From Candidatus Parcubacteria bacterium (GTDB lineage Bacteria > Patescibacteriota > Minisyncoccia > JACPXH01), in contig JACPXH010000006.1 of the NCBI GenBank assembly GCA_016196625.1, positions 1 to 32,659 on the forward strand: 32,659 nt of DNA, given 5' to 3'. A model generated the notes under the pieces. That model had not been told where the DNA came from, did no database searches, and saw only the letters and a program-made list of their open reading frames with translations. Below, one piece after another: positions 14,740 through 22,629 of the stretch. Each line of letters begins with the position of its first letter. The first letter of the stretch is position 1. The position numbers and the translations under genes are program-made.

Positions 14740-15117
14740 ATGGCTAACAAACTTCCCATCTGGTCTCTCCGATTGGGCCTGGGCGCAATGTACGCGTACT
14801 CGGGCTATGATCTCATCACGACCCCGGCCCACTGGTACGCCTTCGTGCCGCCGTGGTTTTCCCAGAGTCTGCGGACGATCGGCCTGGATATCAATACGTA
14901 CCTGCGGCTGCAAGGCGCGGTCGAACTGCTGTTTGCTTTTGTGCTACTCGCGTGGTTCATGCCGCGGTTGGCGGTCTTATGGGTTGCGGTTATCTCGGGC
15001 CTGGAACTTTTGCTTATTTTGGTATTCTCCGGCGTTGACCTGATTACCTTCCGCGACATTGGCGTGGTGGGCGCATCTGCGGCACTCGCTTTATCCTTGG
15101 CACGTTCCTATGCCTGA
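14740..15117 (+). CDS. DoxX-like small membrane protein
   Basis: 125 residues with four hydrophobic helices. The start R-L-G-L-G-A-M-Y-A-Y-S-G-Y-D-L (about 11-25) fits the DoxX/DoxD-like family start, and L-Q-G-A-V-E-L-L-F-A-F (about 58-68) matches the family's G-x-x-E-L helix. DoxX-type proteins are linked to thiol or quinone redox reactions in the membrane. A TATTAT box at 14726-14731 with only 8 nt before the ATG hints at a leaderless message but lacks a -35. It overlaps the CcdA-like gene by 8 nt, which argues for co-translation. Confidence 0.75.
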   Translation: MANKLPIWSLRLGLGAMYAYSGYDLITTPAHWYAFVPPWFSQSLRTIGLDINTYLRLQGAVELLFAFVLLAWFMPRLAVLWVAVISGLELLLILVFSGVDLITFRDIGVVGASAALALSLARSYA

Positions 15118-17242
15118 ATCCGGCAAGGTCAAAACCATCGCTGCGGTTTCGGCCGCAATCCTCTGTGCGGCTATCGCCCTCGGGTTGCTCTGGTTTTTCC
15201 TCTCTGCCGGAAACTCGCCCGTGGGCACGGGCTGGTACCTGTTTAGTTTTGCTGCGGGGCTGACTATGATCGTGCTGCCCTGTACGTTGCCGCTTGCTTT
15301 TGTCATTGTGCCGCTGTCCATGGGTAAAGGGGTGGCCAAGGGGCTGGGGATTGCGCTTTCGTTTGGGTTGGGGGTGGCGTTCATGTTGAGCCTGTATGGG
15401 GTGGCGGCCGCAGTCGTGGGGCAAGTCGCGATCGGCACGCTCGGGGCGCCGCTGGAGGTCGTCAAGAACTGGCTGTATCTGGTGGCCGGGCTTTTCGCAT
15501 ACATTTTTGCATTGGGAGAATTGGGTTTGGTGAAATTCCGCATGCCTTCGTACACCGGTGCGGCCCCAGCCTTCATCCAAAAGAAGCGCGATTACTTAAA
15601 GGCGTTCCTATTGGGGCTATTTCTTGGTAACGTCGGAGTTGGCTGCCCGCATCCGGCCACCCCTGTGATCCTGACCCGCATTGCCGCCTCGGGCGACATT
15701 TGGTACGGCTGGCTTCTCTTTTTCGTCCATGCGGTTGGGCGCATTCTGCCGCTCCTCCTGCTTGCGCTCTTGGGCATTTTAGGGGTCAATGCGCTTTCTT
15801 GGCTTGTTAAACGCAAAGACAAAATTGAGCGGGCGACTGGTTGGGGCATGGTGTTCGTGGCCGGCTTTATCCTTGTCCTCGGGCTTTTCACCCATGACTG
15901 GTGGGTGTATTCGGGACAGCACACGCTCCTTGAATCCTTCACGCAGGAAGAGCGGTTTCTTGATGTGATCGCGCAGCAAATCGGTAGCGCCGTTCAACAC
16001 CGCCACGGCATCCCCGCCGGCACCGGCCTCTTTGGCTTGCCGCTGTGGCTTGGGAATTGGGCGTTAGTCGCGCTCTGGGTGTTCCCGATGTTTTGGTACT
16101 ACCGGAGAAAAAAACGCGCTCTCGCGACTTTGCCGGATTCGGATAAACAGGTGGAAGCGCGGCTGATGCCGTTCCGGTTCTGGCTCATTACCACGTTGAC
16201 CGCGCTCTTGGCGCTTATATTTATCTGGGTTTTGCCGGATCGGTTCCTCTACCATGAAAATCAATCGCAGCGTGAAGTGATGCACGAAGCGATGGCCGGC
16301 GCGGAGCATGGCGCGCCGGTGCATCCAGGCGGCACGAGCGAGGATCTTGATCTGCAGTTTGGGCACAGCTCAAACCCGACTGCTGGCAGCCAAACACTCT
16401 TGAGCCTCCGGCCGCTGGCCAAGCCCGGCAACACGCCCATTACCGAGCTTCCGCTCGTGCACGAAGCGCAGGTGCATCTATTTGGTATTCGTGAAGATTT
16501 GCACGAGTTCTTCCACCTCCATCCGCAGTCAACCGCGCCGGGCTTGTGGGAGCTCAACGTGACTTTTGTTCAACCCGGCAACTATACCCTTTGGGCCGAG
16601 GTGAATCACCTGGGGGTTGACCATATTTTTTCGTACCCGATCGAGATAGGCGGTGCGGGCGAGCGAACCCTGTCCAAACCAGCTCTAGCGAGCGAAGTCG
16701 TGGTGGGGGGACTGACCGTCCGGCTCGCGAGCGCTGAAGCCTTTTACGCGAGCGAAGATACCGTCTTTAACGTTGAGGTCCATAACCCAGACGGTTCAGA
16801 GGCGGTACTGGAAGAGTATCTCGGCGAAAAGATGCATTTGGTAGTTCTCTCCGAGGATTTGTCTGATTTTGGTCATGCGCATCCGATCGTGATGCGCACA
16901 GATGGAGAGCATGCTCTCCGGCTTATTCCGGTTGCCTCGGCTCATGAGGGCGAAGAGGAAGGTTCCATGGTTGGGGGCGAGCATGCCGTACAGTTCCAGC
17001 ATCGATTTGCGCGGTCGGGCACGTACGTGTTCTTCGCCCAGTTTCGACCGAAGGGTTTCGGACGGCCACCTTCCGAGGCCCTGACCGCTCAGTTTGGTGT
17101 GGAGGTTCGGCCGGCCCGGAACACGACTTCATCCATCTTCAATTCGTGGGCCGGGAAACTGATCGTTTCTCTCACACTCGCCGCGTTGCTCGCATGGCTT
17201 ACCCATGGGTACATCACCAAAGAAATGCGTCCAAAGCCATGA
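15110..17242 (+). CDS. CcdA/DsbD-like membrane protein fused to two His-rich exported repeats
   Basis: 710 residues from the ATG at 15110. The N-terminal half (about 1-320) has at least seven helices with the paired cysteines of CcdA/DsbD-type electron carriers: V-L-P-C-T-L-P near residue 60 and G-V-G-C-P-H-P near 183. A further helix is near 345-365, and the linker between has an H-R-H motif. The exported part holds two similar beta repeats: V-H-L-F-G-I-R-E-D-L-H-E-F-F-H-L-H-P (about 460) and M-H-L-V-V-L-S-E-D-L-S-D-F-G-H-A-H-P (about 577), each ending in a G-x-Y-x-x-x-A strand. Such H-x-H-P segments suit copper or heavy-metal binding. A C-terminal helix (about 682-700) re-anchors it. Likely role: moving reducing power outward and handling copper. 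It overlaps the cupredoxin gene by 4 nt (ATGA). Confidence 0.82.
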   Translation: MPESGKVKTIAAVSAAILCAAIALGLLWFFLSAGNSPVGTGWYLFSFAAGLTMIVLPCTLPLAFVIVPLSMGKGVAKGLGIALSFGLGVAFMLSLYGVAAAVVGQVAIGTLGAPLEVVKNWLYLVAGLFAYIFALGELGLVKFRMPSYTGAAPAFIQKKRDYLKAFLLGLFLGNVGVGCPHPATPVILTRIAASGDIWYGWLLFFVHAVGRILPLLLLALLGILGVNALSWLVKRKDKIERATGWGMVFVAGFILVLGLFTHDWWVYSGQHTLLESFTQEERFLDVIAQQIGSAVQHRHGIPAGTGLFGLPLWLGNWALVALWVFPMFWYYRRKKRALATLPDSDKQVEARLMPFRFWLITTLTALLALIFIWVLPDRFLYHENQSQREVMHEAMAGAEHGAPVHPGGTSEDLDLQFGHSSNPTAGSQTLLSLRPLAKPGNTPITELPLVHEAQVHLFGIREDLHEFFHLHPQSTAPGLWELNVTFVQPGNYTLWAEVNHLGVDHIFSYPIEIGGAGERTLSKPALASEVVVGGLTVRLASAEAFYASEDTVFNVEVHNPDGSEAVLEEYLGEKMHLVVLSEDLSDFGHAHPIVMRTDGEHALRLIPVASAHEGEEEGSMVGGEHAVQFQHRFARSGTYVFFAQFRPKGFGRPPSEALTAQFGVEVRPARNTTSSIFNSWAGKLIVSLTLAALLAWLTHGYITKEMRPKP

Positions 17243-17661
17243 GCAACAAGTATTTCTGGTTGGCAGCAGGGATTGCGCTATTGATCGGCGCCGGCGTTGC
17301 CTACCGAGCTTTTTTGCGCCCCCCAAGTCGCGCTCCGGTTTCAAGCGGTAAAACCGTCCGGCAGACCGTGGTGGCGAGAGAGAACGCGTGGCTCTTTGAC
17401 CCGGAAGTGGTTGAAGTTTACCAGGGAGATCGCGTCATCCTCGATGTGGTCAACGAAGATGCGTACGATCACGGTATCGGCATTGACTTTTTTGGGGTAA
17501 GCCAGCGCATGCCCCCTAAAAGTACGATCACGGTTGAGTTTACCGCCACGCAACTGGGGGACTTTCCCTTTTACTGTTCGGTGCCCTGCGGCGATGGTAT
17601 ATATAAAGGCAAGAAACGAACGCACTTTGACATGACCGGGCATATTAAGGTGGTACCATGA
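17239..17661 (+). CDS. Membrane-anchored cupredoxin with a CuA-like motif
   Basis: 140 residues with an N-terminal membrane anchor (about 5-25) and an exported cupredoxin domain (about 40-140). Copper ligands resemble a cytochrome oxidase subunit II CuA site: His in Y-D-H-G-I-G near residue 76, then C-x3-C (C-S-V-P-C), His and Met in H-F-D-M. The normal C-x3-C-x3-H-x2-M is stretched to C-x3-C-x11-H-x2-M by a basic insertion. It could bind and pass copper or electrons at the cell surface; no oxidase subunit I is nearby, so an energy-conserving oxidase is not supported. It is translated with the gene before it through a 4-nt overlap. Confidence 0.85.
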   Translation: MSNKYFWLAAGIALLIGAGVAYRAFLRPPSRAPVSSGKTVRQTVVARENAWLFDPEVVEVYQGDRVILDVVNEDAYDHGIGIDFFGVSQRMPPKSTITVEFTATQLGDFPFYCSVPCGDGIYKGKKRTHFDMTGHIKVVP

Positions 17662-17785
17662 AAATGGCAAATGTCAAAATCCAAATGACAAATCAAATCC
17701 AAAGCTCAAAGTTCAAAACGATTTTGGCTTTAGATTTTGAACTTGATTTGATCTTTGAGTTTTGGCATTTGGAATTGAGGTGTCG
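17662..17785. repeat. CAAA-rich intergenic palindromic repeat, copy 2
   Basis: Same word order as at 5835-5955: CAAATCCAAAGCTCAAAG on the left, a central AAAACGATTTTG, then complementary words (TTGATTTG, TTTGAGTTTTGGCATTTGG) on the right. The element can fold into one long imperfect hairpin. It separates the cupredoxin gene from copA and may weaken read-through or stabilise the upstream message. Confidence 0.75.
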
Positions 17786-17797
17786 TTTGATCTCCGT

Positions 17798-20347
17798 ATG
17801 ACCGAAACCGCAACAATTCCGCAGAACGCAACAAACATCGTCCTTCACGTCAAGGGCATGCATTGCGCTGCCTGTTCCACCCTCATCAATAAAGTGTTGG
17901 GGCGGCAGCGAGGGGTCACGGCGGTCAACGCCAACTTCGGCTCCGAGAAAGTAAGCATCACGTACGACTCCATGCAAACGACTCTGCGCGAGCTTGAAGC
18001 GGTCCTCGCTAAAGTGGGGTATGATTTGGTGCTGCCTGAAGAGGAGGCCACTTCGGTTGAAGCCAGAGAAGCGCAGGAAGCGCGTGAACTGGATAAAGCT
18101 CGCCGGCGCGTGATCGCGAGCTTTATCTTGGCCGCGCCCATCATTCTTTATTACATGGGCGTGCACATGTTTAACCTCAAGCATGTGCACGAACTGTTTG
18201 ATGTTCTCAATTTGAGCCGGCCCATGCTCGAGGGGGCGGGATTCAACGGCTACGGATCTTACGTTACGAATTACCTCTTTTGGCTGGTGGCCCAACCCCT
18301 TAAGTTCCTGATGGGGTTTTTTGTGAACGTCACCGATCCGCCGTTCCGTATTGATCTCAACTATGTGTACTGGGTTCTCTCCACACCCATTCAATTCGTT
18401 GTCGGCTGGCAGTTCTATCGAAATTCCTACACCGCCCTGCGGGTGGGCAGCGCCAACATGGACGTGTTGGTGGCCTTGGGCACCTCGGCCGCGTACTTCT
18501 ACAGCCTCTTGGGGTTTCTCTTCTTTAATATCAGCCACCCCTTCTGGGAGAGTTCGGCCGCGCTGCTCTCGTTTATCGTGCTGGGGCGCTACTTTGAGCT
18601 GCTTTCGCGCGGCCGAGCTTCGGCCGCCATCAAAGAACTGTTGAAATTGGAAGCCAAAGAGGCGCATGTGATTATCAGTGGCGAGGAAGTAACCGTGCCC
18701 ATTGATAAACTTAAAGTTGGTGATCTCATCCGGGTGCGGCCGGGCGAGAAAATTCCTGTCGATGGCGTGATTGTGGAAGGCAAAACGCACCTTGATGAAA
18801 AAGTGATTACCGGAGAATCCATGCCAGTCGGGAAAGGGGTGGGGGATGAAGTGATCGGGGCCACGGTCAACCAAGAGGGTTTGATTACTTTCAAAGCCAC
18901 CAAAGTCGGCAAAGAAACGTTGCTCAATCAAATCATCAAGATGGTTGAAGAAGCCCAAGCCTCTAAGGCTCCGATTCAAAACTTGGTGGACAAAATTAGC
19001 GAGTATTTCGTGCCGGCCGTAGTGGTGATTTCAGTGCTCGCTTTTATCGGTTGGTACTTTGTGGCCGGGGCTCCCTTCCGGGCGGGGCTCCTCATTTCGA
19101 TTGCGGTCTTAGTTATTTCGTGTCCGTGTGCGATGGGTTTGGCCACGCCCACCGCGCTCATCGTGGGGGTGGGACGAGCGGCCAAATTCGGAATTTTGAT
19201 TAAAGGCGGCGAAGCCTTGGAGAAGGCCTATCGGCTTACGCACATTGCTTTTGACAAAACCGGAACCCTTACGGTCGGCAAGCCCGCGGTAACCGACATC
19301 GTTACGATCTCCGGCACGGCTGATGAGTCGCTGCGTTTGGCTGGCACACTTGAGATCGGCTCCGAGCACCCTTTGGCGTGGGCCATGGTGGAAGCAGCCA
19401 AGCAAAAGTTCCCGGGCCTTTCTGCGCCCACCGACTTTCAGGCAATTTCCGGCAAGGGGATTAAGGGTACTGTTGAGGGCCGTGAAGTGTTGGTGGGCAA
19501 TACCATGTTGCTTTCTGATCGGGGCATTGACGCCGGGCCCTACCAGCGCGATCTCGAGCGGCTTCAGAACGAAGCGAAGACGGTGGTATTTTTAGTGGTG
19601 GATGGTAAGCCCGCCGCCCTCATTGCCATGGCCGATGCGTTAAAGCCCCAGGCGAAAGAAGCCATCTTGGCACTCCAAAAGATGGGTATTGCCATCACCA
19701 TGATTACCGGCGACAACGAAAAGACTGCGCATGCCATTGCGCGTACCGTGGGCATTGACCAGGTGCTCGCCCAAGTGCTGCCCCAAGACAAAGCGACTGT
19801 GGTTAAAAACCTCCAAGGCGAGGGCAAGGTGGTGGGGATGGTGGGGGACGGCATCAACGATTCGCCGGCCTTAGCACAAGCAGACATGGGTATTGCGATT
19901 GGTTCCGGCACGGATGTGGCCATTGAAACGGGCGATATCGTGCTCATCAAAGACGATCTGCGCGACGTGGTAACGGCGATCCAGCTTTCTGGCCGCACCA
20001 TTCGGAAGGTCTGGCAGAACCTGTTCTGGGCGTTTATTTATAATGTCGTTGCCATTCCCATTGCGGCCGGGCTGCATCTGGTATTTACCCAATCTGGCGG
20101 CCTGCCGGCTGCGTGGATTTTGGGCCTCAAGGATGCGGGCGGGTTTGGCAGCGTGCTTTTTAGCCTCTCCCAGTCCACCCTGCGTCCCGAGATTGCTGGG
20201 TTCGCCATGGCCTTCAGTTCGGTGTCGGTCGTGGCCAATTCGCTTTTGCTCCGGCGGTACGTGCCTCCGATGGAGCGGGTCAAGTCTCCGTCCCGGCAGA
20301 ACACCGGCATTGGCCAAACTGCCAAACTTAAACCCCAGGGCGCATAA
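17798..20347 (+). CDS. copA: Cu(I)-exporting P1B-type ATPase
   Basis: 849 residues from the ATG at 17798. One N-terminal metal-binding domain carries G-M-H-C-A-A-C (about 22-28). Later landmarks are the G-E-S actuator loop in I-T-G-E-S-M-P, the membrane C-P-C site ([12 protein letters not shown]), the phosphorylated Asp in D-K-T-G-T-L-T, the P1B-specific H-P (S-E-H-P-L-A-W-A), T-G-D-N and G-D-G-I-N-D. Y-N in the seventh helix and M-x2-S-S in the eighth are the Cu(I) signature. It pumps cytoplasmic Cu(I) outward. A loop of about 70 residues after the first helix ([10 protein letters not shown]) is longer than I expect. The chaperone gene follows after 17 nt. Confidence 0.95.
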   Translation: MTETATIPQNATNIVLHVKGMHCAACSTLINKVLGRQRGVTAVNANFGSEKVSITYDSMQTTLRELEAVLAKVGYDLVLPEEEATSVEAREAQEARELDKARRRVIASFILAAPIILYYMGVHMFNLKHVHELFDVLNLSRPMLEGAGFNGYGSYVTNYLFWLVAQPLKFLMGFFVNVTDPPFRIDLNYVYWVLSTPIQFVVGWQFYRNSYTALRVGSANMDVLVALGTSAAYFYSLLGFLFFNISHPFWESSAALLSFIVLGRYFELLSRGRASAAIKELLKLEAKEAHVIISGEEVTVPIDKLKVGDLIRVRPGEKIPVDGVIVEGKTHLDEKVITGESMPVGKGVGDEVIGATVNQEGLITFKATKVGKETLLNQIIKMVEEAQASKAPIQNLVDKISEYFVPAVVVISVLAFIGWYFVAGAPFRAGLLISIAVLVISCPCAMGLATPTALIVGVGRAAKFGILIKGGEALEKAYRLTHIAFDKTGTLTVGKPAVTDIVTISGTADESLRLAGTLEIGSEHPLAWAMVEAAKQKFPGLSAPTDFQAISGKGIKGTVEGREVLVGNTMLLSDRGIDAGPYQRDLERLQNEAKTVVFLVVDGKPAALIAMADALKPQAKEAILALQKMGIAITMITGDNEKTAHAIARTVGIDQVLAQVLPQDKATVVKNLQGEGKVVGMVGDGINDSPALAQADMGIAIGSGTDVAIETGDIVLIKDDLRDVVTAIQLSGRTIRKVWQNLFWAFIYNVVAIPIAAGLHLVFTQSGGLPAAWILGLKDAGGFGSVLFSLSQSTLRPEIAGFAMAFSSVSVVANSLLLRRYVPPMERVKSPSRQNTGIGQTAKLKPQGA

Positions 20348-20364
20348 TTCCTTAATCACATCAG

Positions 20365-20580
20365 ATGTCTATGGATAAAACCACACTCAAACTGGAGGGA
20401 ATGCACTGCGGGGCGTGCGCCACCGCGATTCAGATGTATCTTTCGACGTCCGACGGGGTAAGCGGGGCCACGGTTGACTACGACAAGAAGGAAGCCGAAG
20501 TGGAGTTCGATCCGTCCAAGATTACGGTGGACGCGCTTATCGAAAAGGTCAAAGAGATCGGGTACGGGGCGCATCAGTAG
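20365..20580 (+). CDS. CopZ-like heavy-metal chaperone
   Basis: 71 residues, one HMA domain with a ferredoxin-like beta-alpha-beta pattern. The metal loop is G-M-H-C-G-A-C (about residues 12-18), close to the loop of the ATPase domain (G-M-H-C-A-A-C). It would carry Cu(I) in the cytoplasm to the ATPase encoded just upstream. The two starts, ATG at 20365 and 20371, differ by two residues and cannot be decided. Gene order copA-copZ on one strand with a 17-nt gap supports co-transcription. It is the last gene of the copper island; a REP-like repeat and a strong hairpin follow. Confidence 0.9.
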   Translation: MSMDKTTLKLEGMHCGACATAIQMYLSTSDGVSGATVDYDKKEAEVEFDPSKITVDALIEKVKEIGYGAHQ

Positions 20581-20587
20581 CAGCCAT

Positions 20588-20663
20588 CGTCATTGCGAGC
20601 GAAACCCCGCTTAGCGGGGCGAAGCGAAGCAATCCCATGCGGAGCATCGTCCTTCGCAACGAC
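20588..20663. repeat. REP-like repeat with an inserted hairpin
   Basis: Left word CGTCATTGCGAGCGAA and right words CGAAGCAATCCC and TTCGCAACGAC match the repeat class seen at 13022-13112. A small hairpin, CCCCGC-TTA-GCGGGG, is inserted in the left arm. The element lies just after the copper chaperone gene. Confidence 0.7.
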
Positions 20664-20674
20664 GTACGGAAAAT

Positions 20675-20707
20675 ACACCCGCCGCCCCCTGAAGGGGCGG
20701 CGGGTGT
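20675..20707 (-). terminator. Strong GC hairpin between convergent genes
   Basis: A perfect 14-bp stem (20675-20688 with 20694-20707, 5-base loop). On the minus strand it is followed by ATTTTCC, so it should terminate the gene ending at 20733; it may also stop plus-strand transcription from the copper genes. Confidence 0.75.
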
Positions 20708-20732
20708 TGGTAGTCCGCGCTCTTCGTTATCG

Positions 20733-21389
20733 TTATCGGAGCGACGGCACAAGCGGTACGTACTGCGAGAGGTTTTCGAGTTGTTTGGGTGTTAAGTTCT
20801 TTGCTTTGGCCATTGCGTCTTTCACCAGATCGTTTGAGAACTGGCGTTCTTCGCCAACGGAGAGCGACTTGGCGCCAATCTTTTTCATAACGTAGTCCTC
20901 AATGTAGATTTTGTGCTCGGCTTTGAGGTCAAAATCAGCACTGTTTGATTCAAGGTACGATTTGAGCGCGCGGCGCGCCAGATGCGTTACCCCTTCGCCG
21001 CGGCTTGCGGCCACGGTAATAGATGTATCGGTCTTGGTGATTTTGCCCGGTTCGGCCAGAGAGAGCCCTTTGGTTTCCGTCTGGCCTTGGGCTTCGGTCG
21101 AAGCTGGCACGTTGAGGTCAACATTCTCAAAGCTTTCTTCCACGGTGGCCGGTCCGCGGGCCCGGAAGAGATCTCCCAGTTTGCCGAAGCGGTTACGATT
21201 GAGCGTCGCCAGTCCTCCGATGACCAGCACGGCGACGATGCCGATGACCGTGATAGTGCGCGCGTTGGCCTTGAGCCAGCTGGTGAGCCGCCCCGATCCG
21301 CTTCCCGTTTCCGTCTCGAAGTCTGGACCAAAGGTAAAGCGAGGTTCCGGGTCTTGATTGCGGTTTAAGTGTGTGCGGTCGTCCGCCAT
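20733..21389 (-). CDS. Single-pass membrane protein with a LysM-like exported domain
   Basis: 218 residues from the ATG at 21389 (M-A-D-D-R-T), chosen because AAAGGAG lies 9 nt before it. A polar cytoplasmic part (about 1-45) precedes one helix (I-T-V-I-G-I-V-A-V-L-V-I-G-G-L, about 47-65), a linker, then a domain (about 120-218) starting S-I-T-V-A-A-S-R-G-E-G-V-T-H-L-A-R-R-A-L. The pattern of a T-V strand followed by G-E-G-V-x-x-L-A recalls LysM peptidoglycan-binding modules, though the segment is longer than one LysM. A role in attaching to or sensing the cell wall is a tentative guess. It follows rpmE and prfA on the same strand. Confidence 0.7.
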   Translation of the reverse strand: MADDRTHLNRNQDPEPRFTFGPDFETETGSGSGRLTSWLKANARTITVIGIVAVLVIGGLATLNRNRFGKLGDLFRARGPATVEESFENVDLNVPASTEAQGQTETKGLSLAEPGKITKTDTSITVAASRGEGVTHLARRALKSYLESNSADFDLKAEHKIYIEDYVMKKIGAKSLSVGEERQFSNDLVKDAMAKAKNLTPKQLENLSQYVPLVPSLR

Positions 21390-21461
21390 ACGAGGTGTCT
21401 CCTTTCTTGAAGTAGGGGACACCCTCCGCCCTCCTGGGCAGAGAGTGCCCAAGAGTGCCGC

Positions 21462-21517
21462 TCGCCCAAGCGAGCCCCGTAGAATCGCGGAGCGATTTGC
21501 ACGGGGCGAGCAGCGTT
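21462..21517. repeat. CCCCGT-type nested hairpin element, copy 1
   Basis: GCTCGC/GCGAGC pair at 21463-21477. Then CCCCGT (21477-21482) and ACGGGG (21503-21508) enclose an inner hairpin AATCGC/GCGATT (21485-21490 with 21494-21499). A sequence with the same nesting but another inner stem is at 31157-31194. It lies between prfA and the downstream membrane protein gene. Confidence 0.65.
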
Positions 21518-21544
21518 AACTGCTATAAGGTGGGCGGAGTTTCG

Positions 21545-22288
21545 TCAGCGTAACTCCGGTTTCGGGTGCAGAGCCTTTTGGAGATCGTTGATCAAACGAT
21601 CAAGGTCTCCGGCTAGGATCCGTTCGAGATGGTGCCACGTTTTTTTCGCCCGATGGTCGGTGAGGCGATCCTGCGCCAGGTTGTAGGTGCGGATCTTCTC
21701 GGCGCGTTCGGCGGTGCCGATTTGGCGCCGGCGTTCATCGCCCACTCGGGCCACGGCCTCTCGCTGCTGGTTTTCAAAGAGCCGAGCGCGAAGAACTTCC
21801 ATGGCGATTTCTTTATTCTGAATTTGGGTACGGGACTCCTGGCTTGTTACGGTGAGCCCCGTGGCGAGATGGGTTATCCGGACGGCGGACTCGCGTCGGT
21901 TGACGTATTGCCCGCCGGGCCCGGAAGCCCGGTACACATCAATGCGTACATCCTGTGGCCGGATCTCCAGCTCCTGCGGTTTCGGCTTGGGCAGGACGGC
22001 GACGGTGGCGGTTGAGGTATGGGTGCGGCCTGATTTTTCAGTGGTGGGGATGCGTTGGATGCGGTGGACGCCGCTTTCATACCGCAGGGCTTCAGTTGTA
22101 CCGGGCCCCTTCACTATAGCGATTCCTTCCCGCAACCCCCCAAGTTCCGTGGGTGTCATCGAGCCAACCTCAAATTTCCAACCCTTGCGTTCGCTGTAGC
22201 GTCGGTACATTCGAAAGAGCTCGGCTGCAAATAGCGCTGCTTCTTCTCCGCCCGTGCCCGGGCGAATTTCCAAAATGACTTCAGTCAT
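21545..22288 (-). CDS. prfA: Peptide chain release factor 1, lacking the N-terminal domain
   Basis: 247 residues against about 360 for usual RF1. The sequence begins at the PCRF domain ([18 protein letters not shown]), has the P-x-T stop-codon motif as P-T-T (in [10 protein letters not shown]) specific for UAA/UAG, and the peptidyl-tRNA hydrolysis motif G-G-Q (G-P-G-G-Q-Y-V-N, about residue 122), with Tyr in place of the usual His after Gln. Domain 1, about 100 residues, is absent. The start overlaps rpmE by 8 nt, so no room remains for a longer start in that frame and the short form seems genuine. It releases finished proteins at UAA and UAG. Confidence 0.9.
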   Translation of the reverse strand: MTEVILEIRPGTGGEEAALFAAELFRMYRRYSERKGWKFEVGSMTPTELGGLREGIAIVKGPGTTEALRYESGVHRIQRIPTTEKSGRTHTSTATVAVLPKPKPQELEIRPQDVRIDVYRASGPGGQYVNRRESAVRITHLATGLTVTSQESRTQIQNKEIAMEVLRARLFENQQREAVARVGDERRRQIGTAERAEKIRTYNLAQDRLTDHRAKKTWHHLERILAGDLDRLINDLQKALHPKPELR

Positions 22289-22532
22289 TGTCTGCAGCGG
22301 TCTTCTTGCGCTTGGCGTTCTTGAAAGTTTTGGCCTTTTCTACCATGCGCTGGTACCGATCCACGCGGCCGGCGGTGTCAATCAGTTTTGCCTTGCCGGT
22401 GTAAAAAGGGTGGCAGTGTGAGCAAATTTCAATTTCAAACTCCGGCTTTGTCGAGCCGGTCTTCCAGGTTTGCCCGCAGGCGCAGCGCACCGTTGCCTCT
22501 GGGTAGTAAGTGGGGTGGATGTCTTTTTTCAT
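22281..22532 (-). CDS. rpmE: Ribosomal protein bL31, zinc-binding form
   Basis: 83 residues from the ATG at 22532 ([11 protein letters not shown]); a start further upstream would add an unlikely leader. Zinc ligands are C-A-C (about 17-19) and C-S-H-C (about 37-40), the four-Cys form of bL31, followed by the family's H-P-F-Y-T-G-K-A-K and a basic C-terminal tail (N-A-K-R-K-K). It is a large-subunit protein that bridges the subunits. It overlaps prfA by 8 nt; the order rpmE-prfA is common. Transcription probably starts at the divergent promoter shared with rpsB. Confidence 0.93.
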   Translation of the reverse strand: MKKDIHPTYYPEATVRCACGQTWKTGSTKPEFEIEICSHCHPFYTGKAKLIDTAGRVDRYQRMVEKAKTFKNAKRKKTAADND

Positions 22533-22567
22533 TTGGGAGCCTGCCAAGATTGATTCGCGCAGCTGGG

Positions 22568-22596
22568 AGTGTAGCATGCCTCCCCTACCCTTGCAA
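22568..22596 (-). promoter_or_regulatory. Promoter of rpmE-prfA sharing its -35 with rpsB
   Basis: On the minus strand the palindromic TTGCAA (22596-22591) stands 17 bp from TACACT (22573-22568). The same TTGCAA is the -35 of the divergent plus-strand promoter at 22591-22619. Confidence 0.6.
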
Positions 22597-22619
22597 GGGA
22601 GCTTTTCTTTTGCTAGATT
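22591..22619 (+). promoter_or_regulatory. Promoter of rpsB-tsf sharing its -35 with rpmE
   Basis: TTGCAA (22591-22596) and TAGATT (22614-22619) are 17 bp apart. The predicted start falls only a few bases before the rpsB ATG at 22630 and no Shine-Dalgarno sequence is present, so the message may be leaderless or nearly so. Confidence 0.6.
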
Positions 22620-22629
22620 ATGTTTCGCA

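Noticed and set aside
17239-17661. Cytochrome c oxidase subunit II
   Set aside because: The CuA-like motif is stretched, the protein is too short, only one membrane helix exists, and no subunit I or haem-copper gene is near.
17693-18979. 428-codon open frame on the minus strand opposite copA
   Set aside because: It mirrors the codon pattern of copA, has no ribosome-binding site and translates into His/Arg/Gln-rich text without motifs, while copA shows every family motif.
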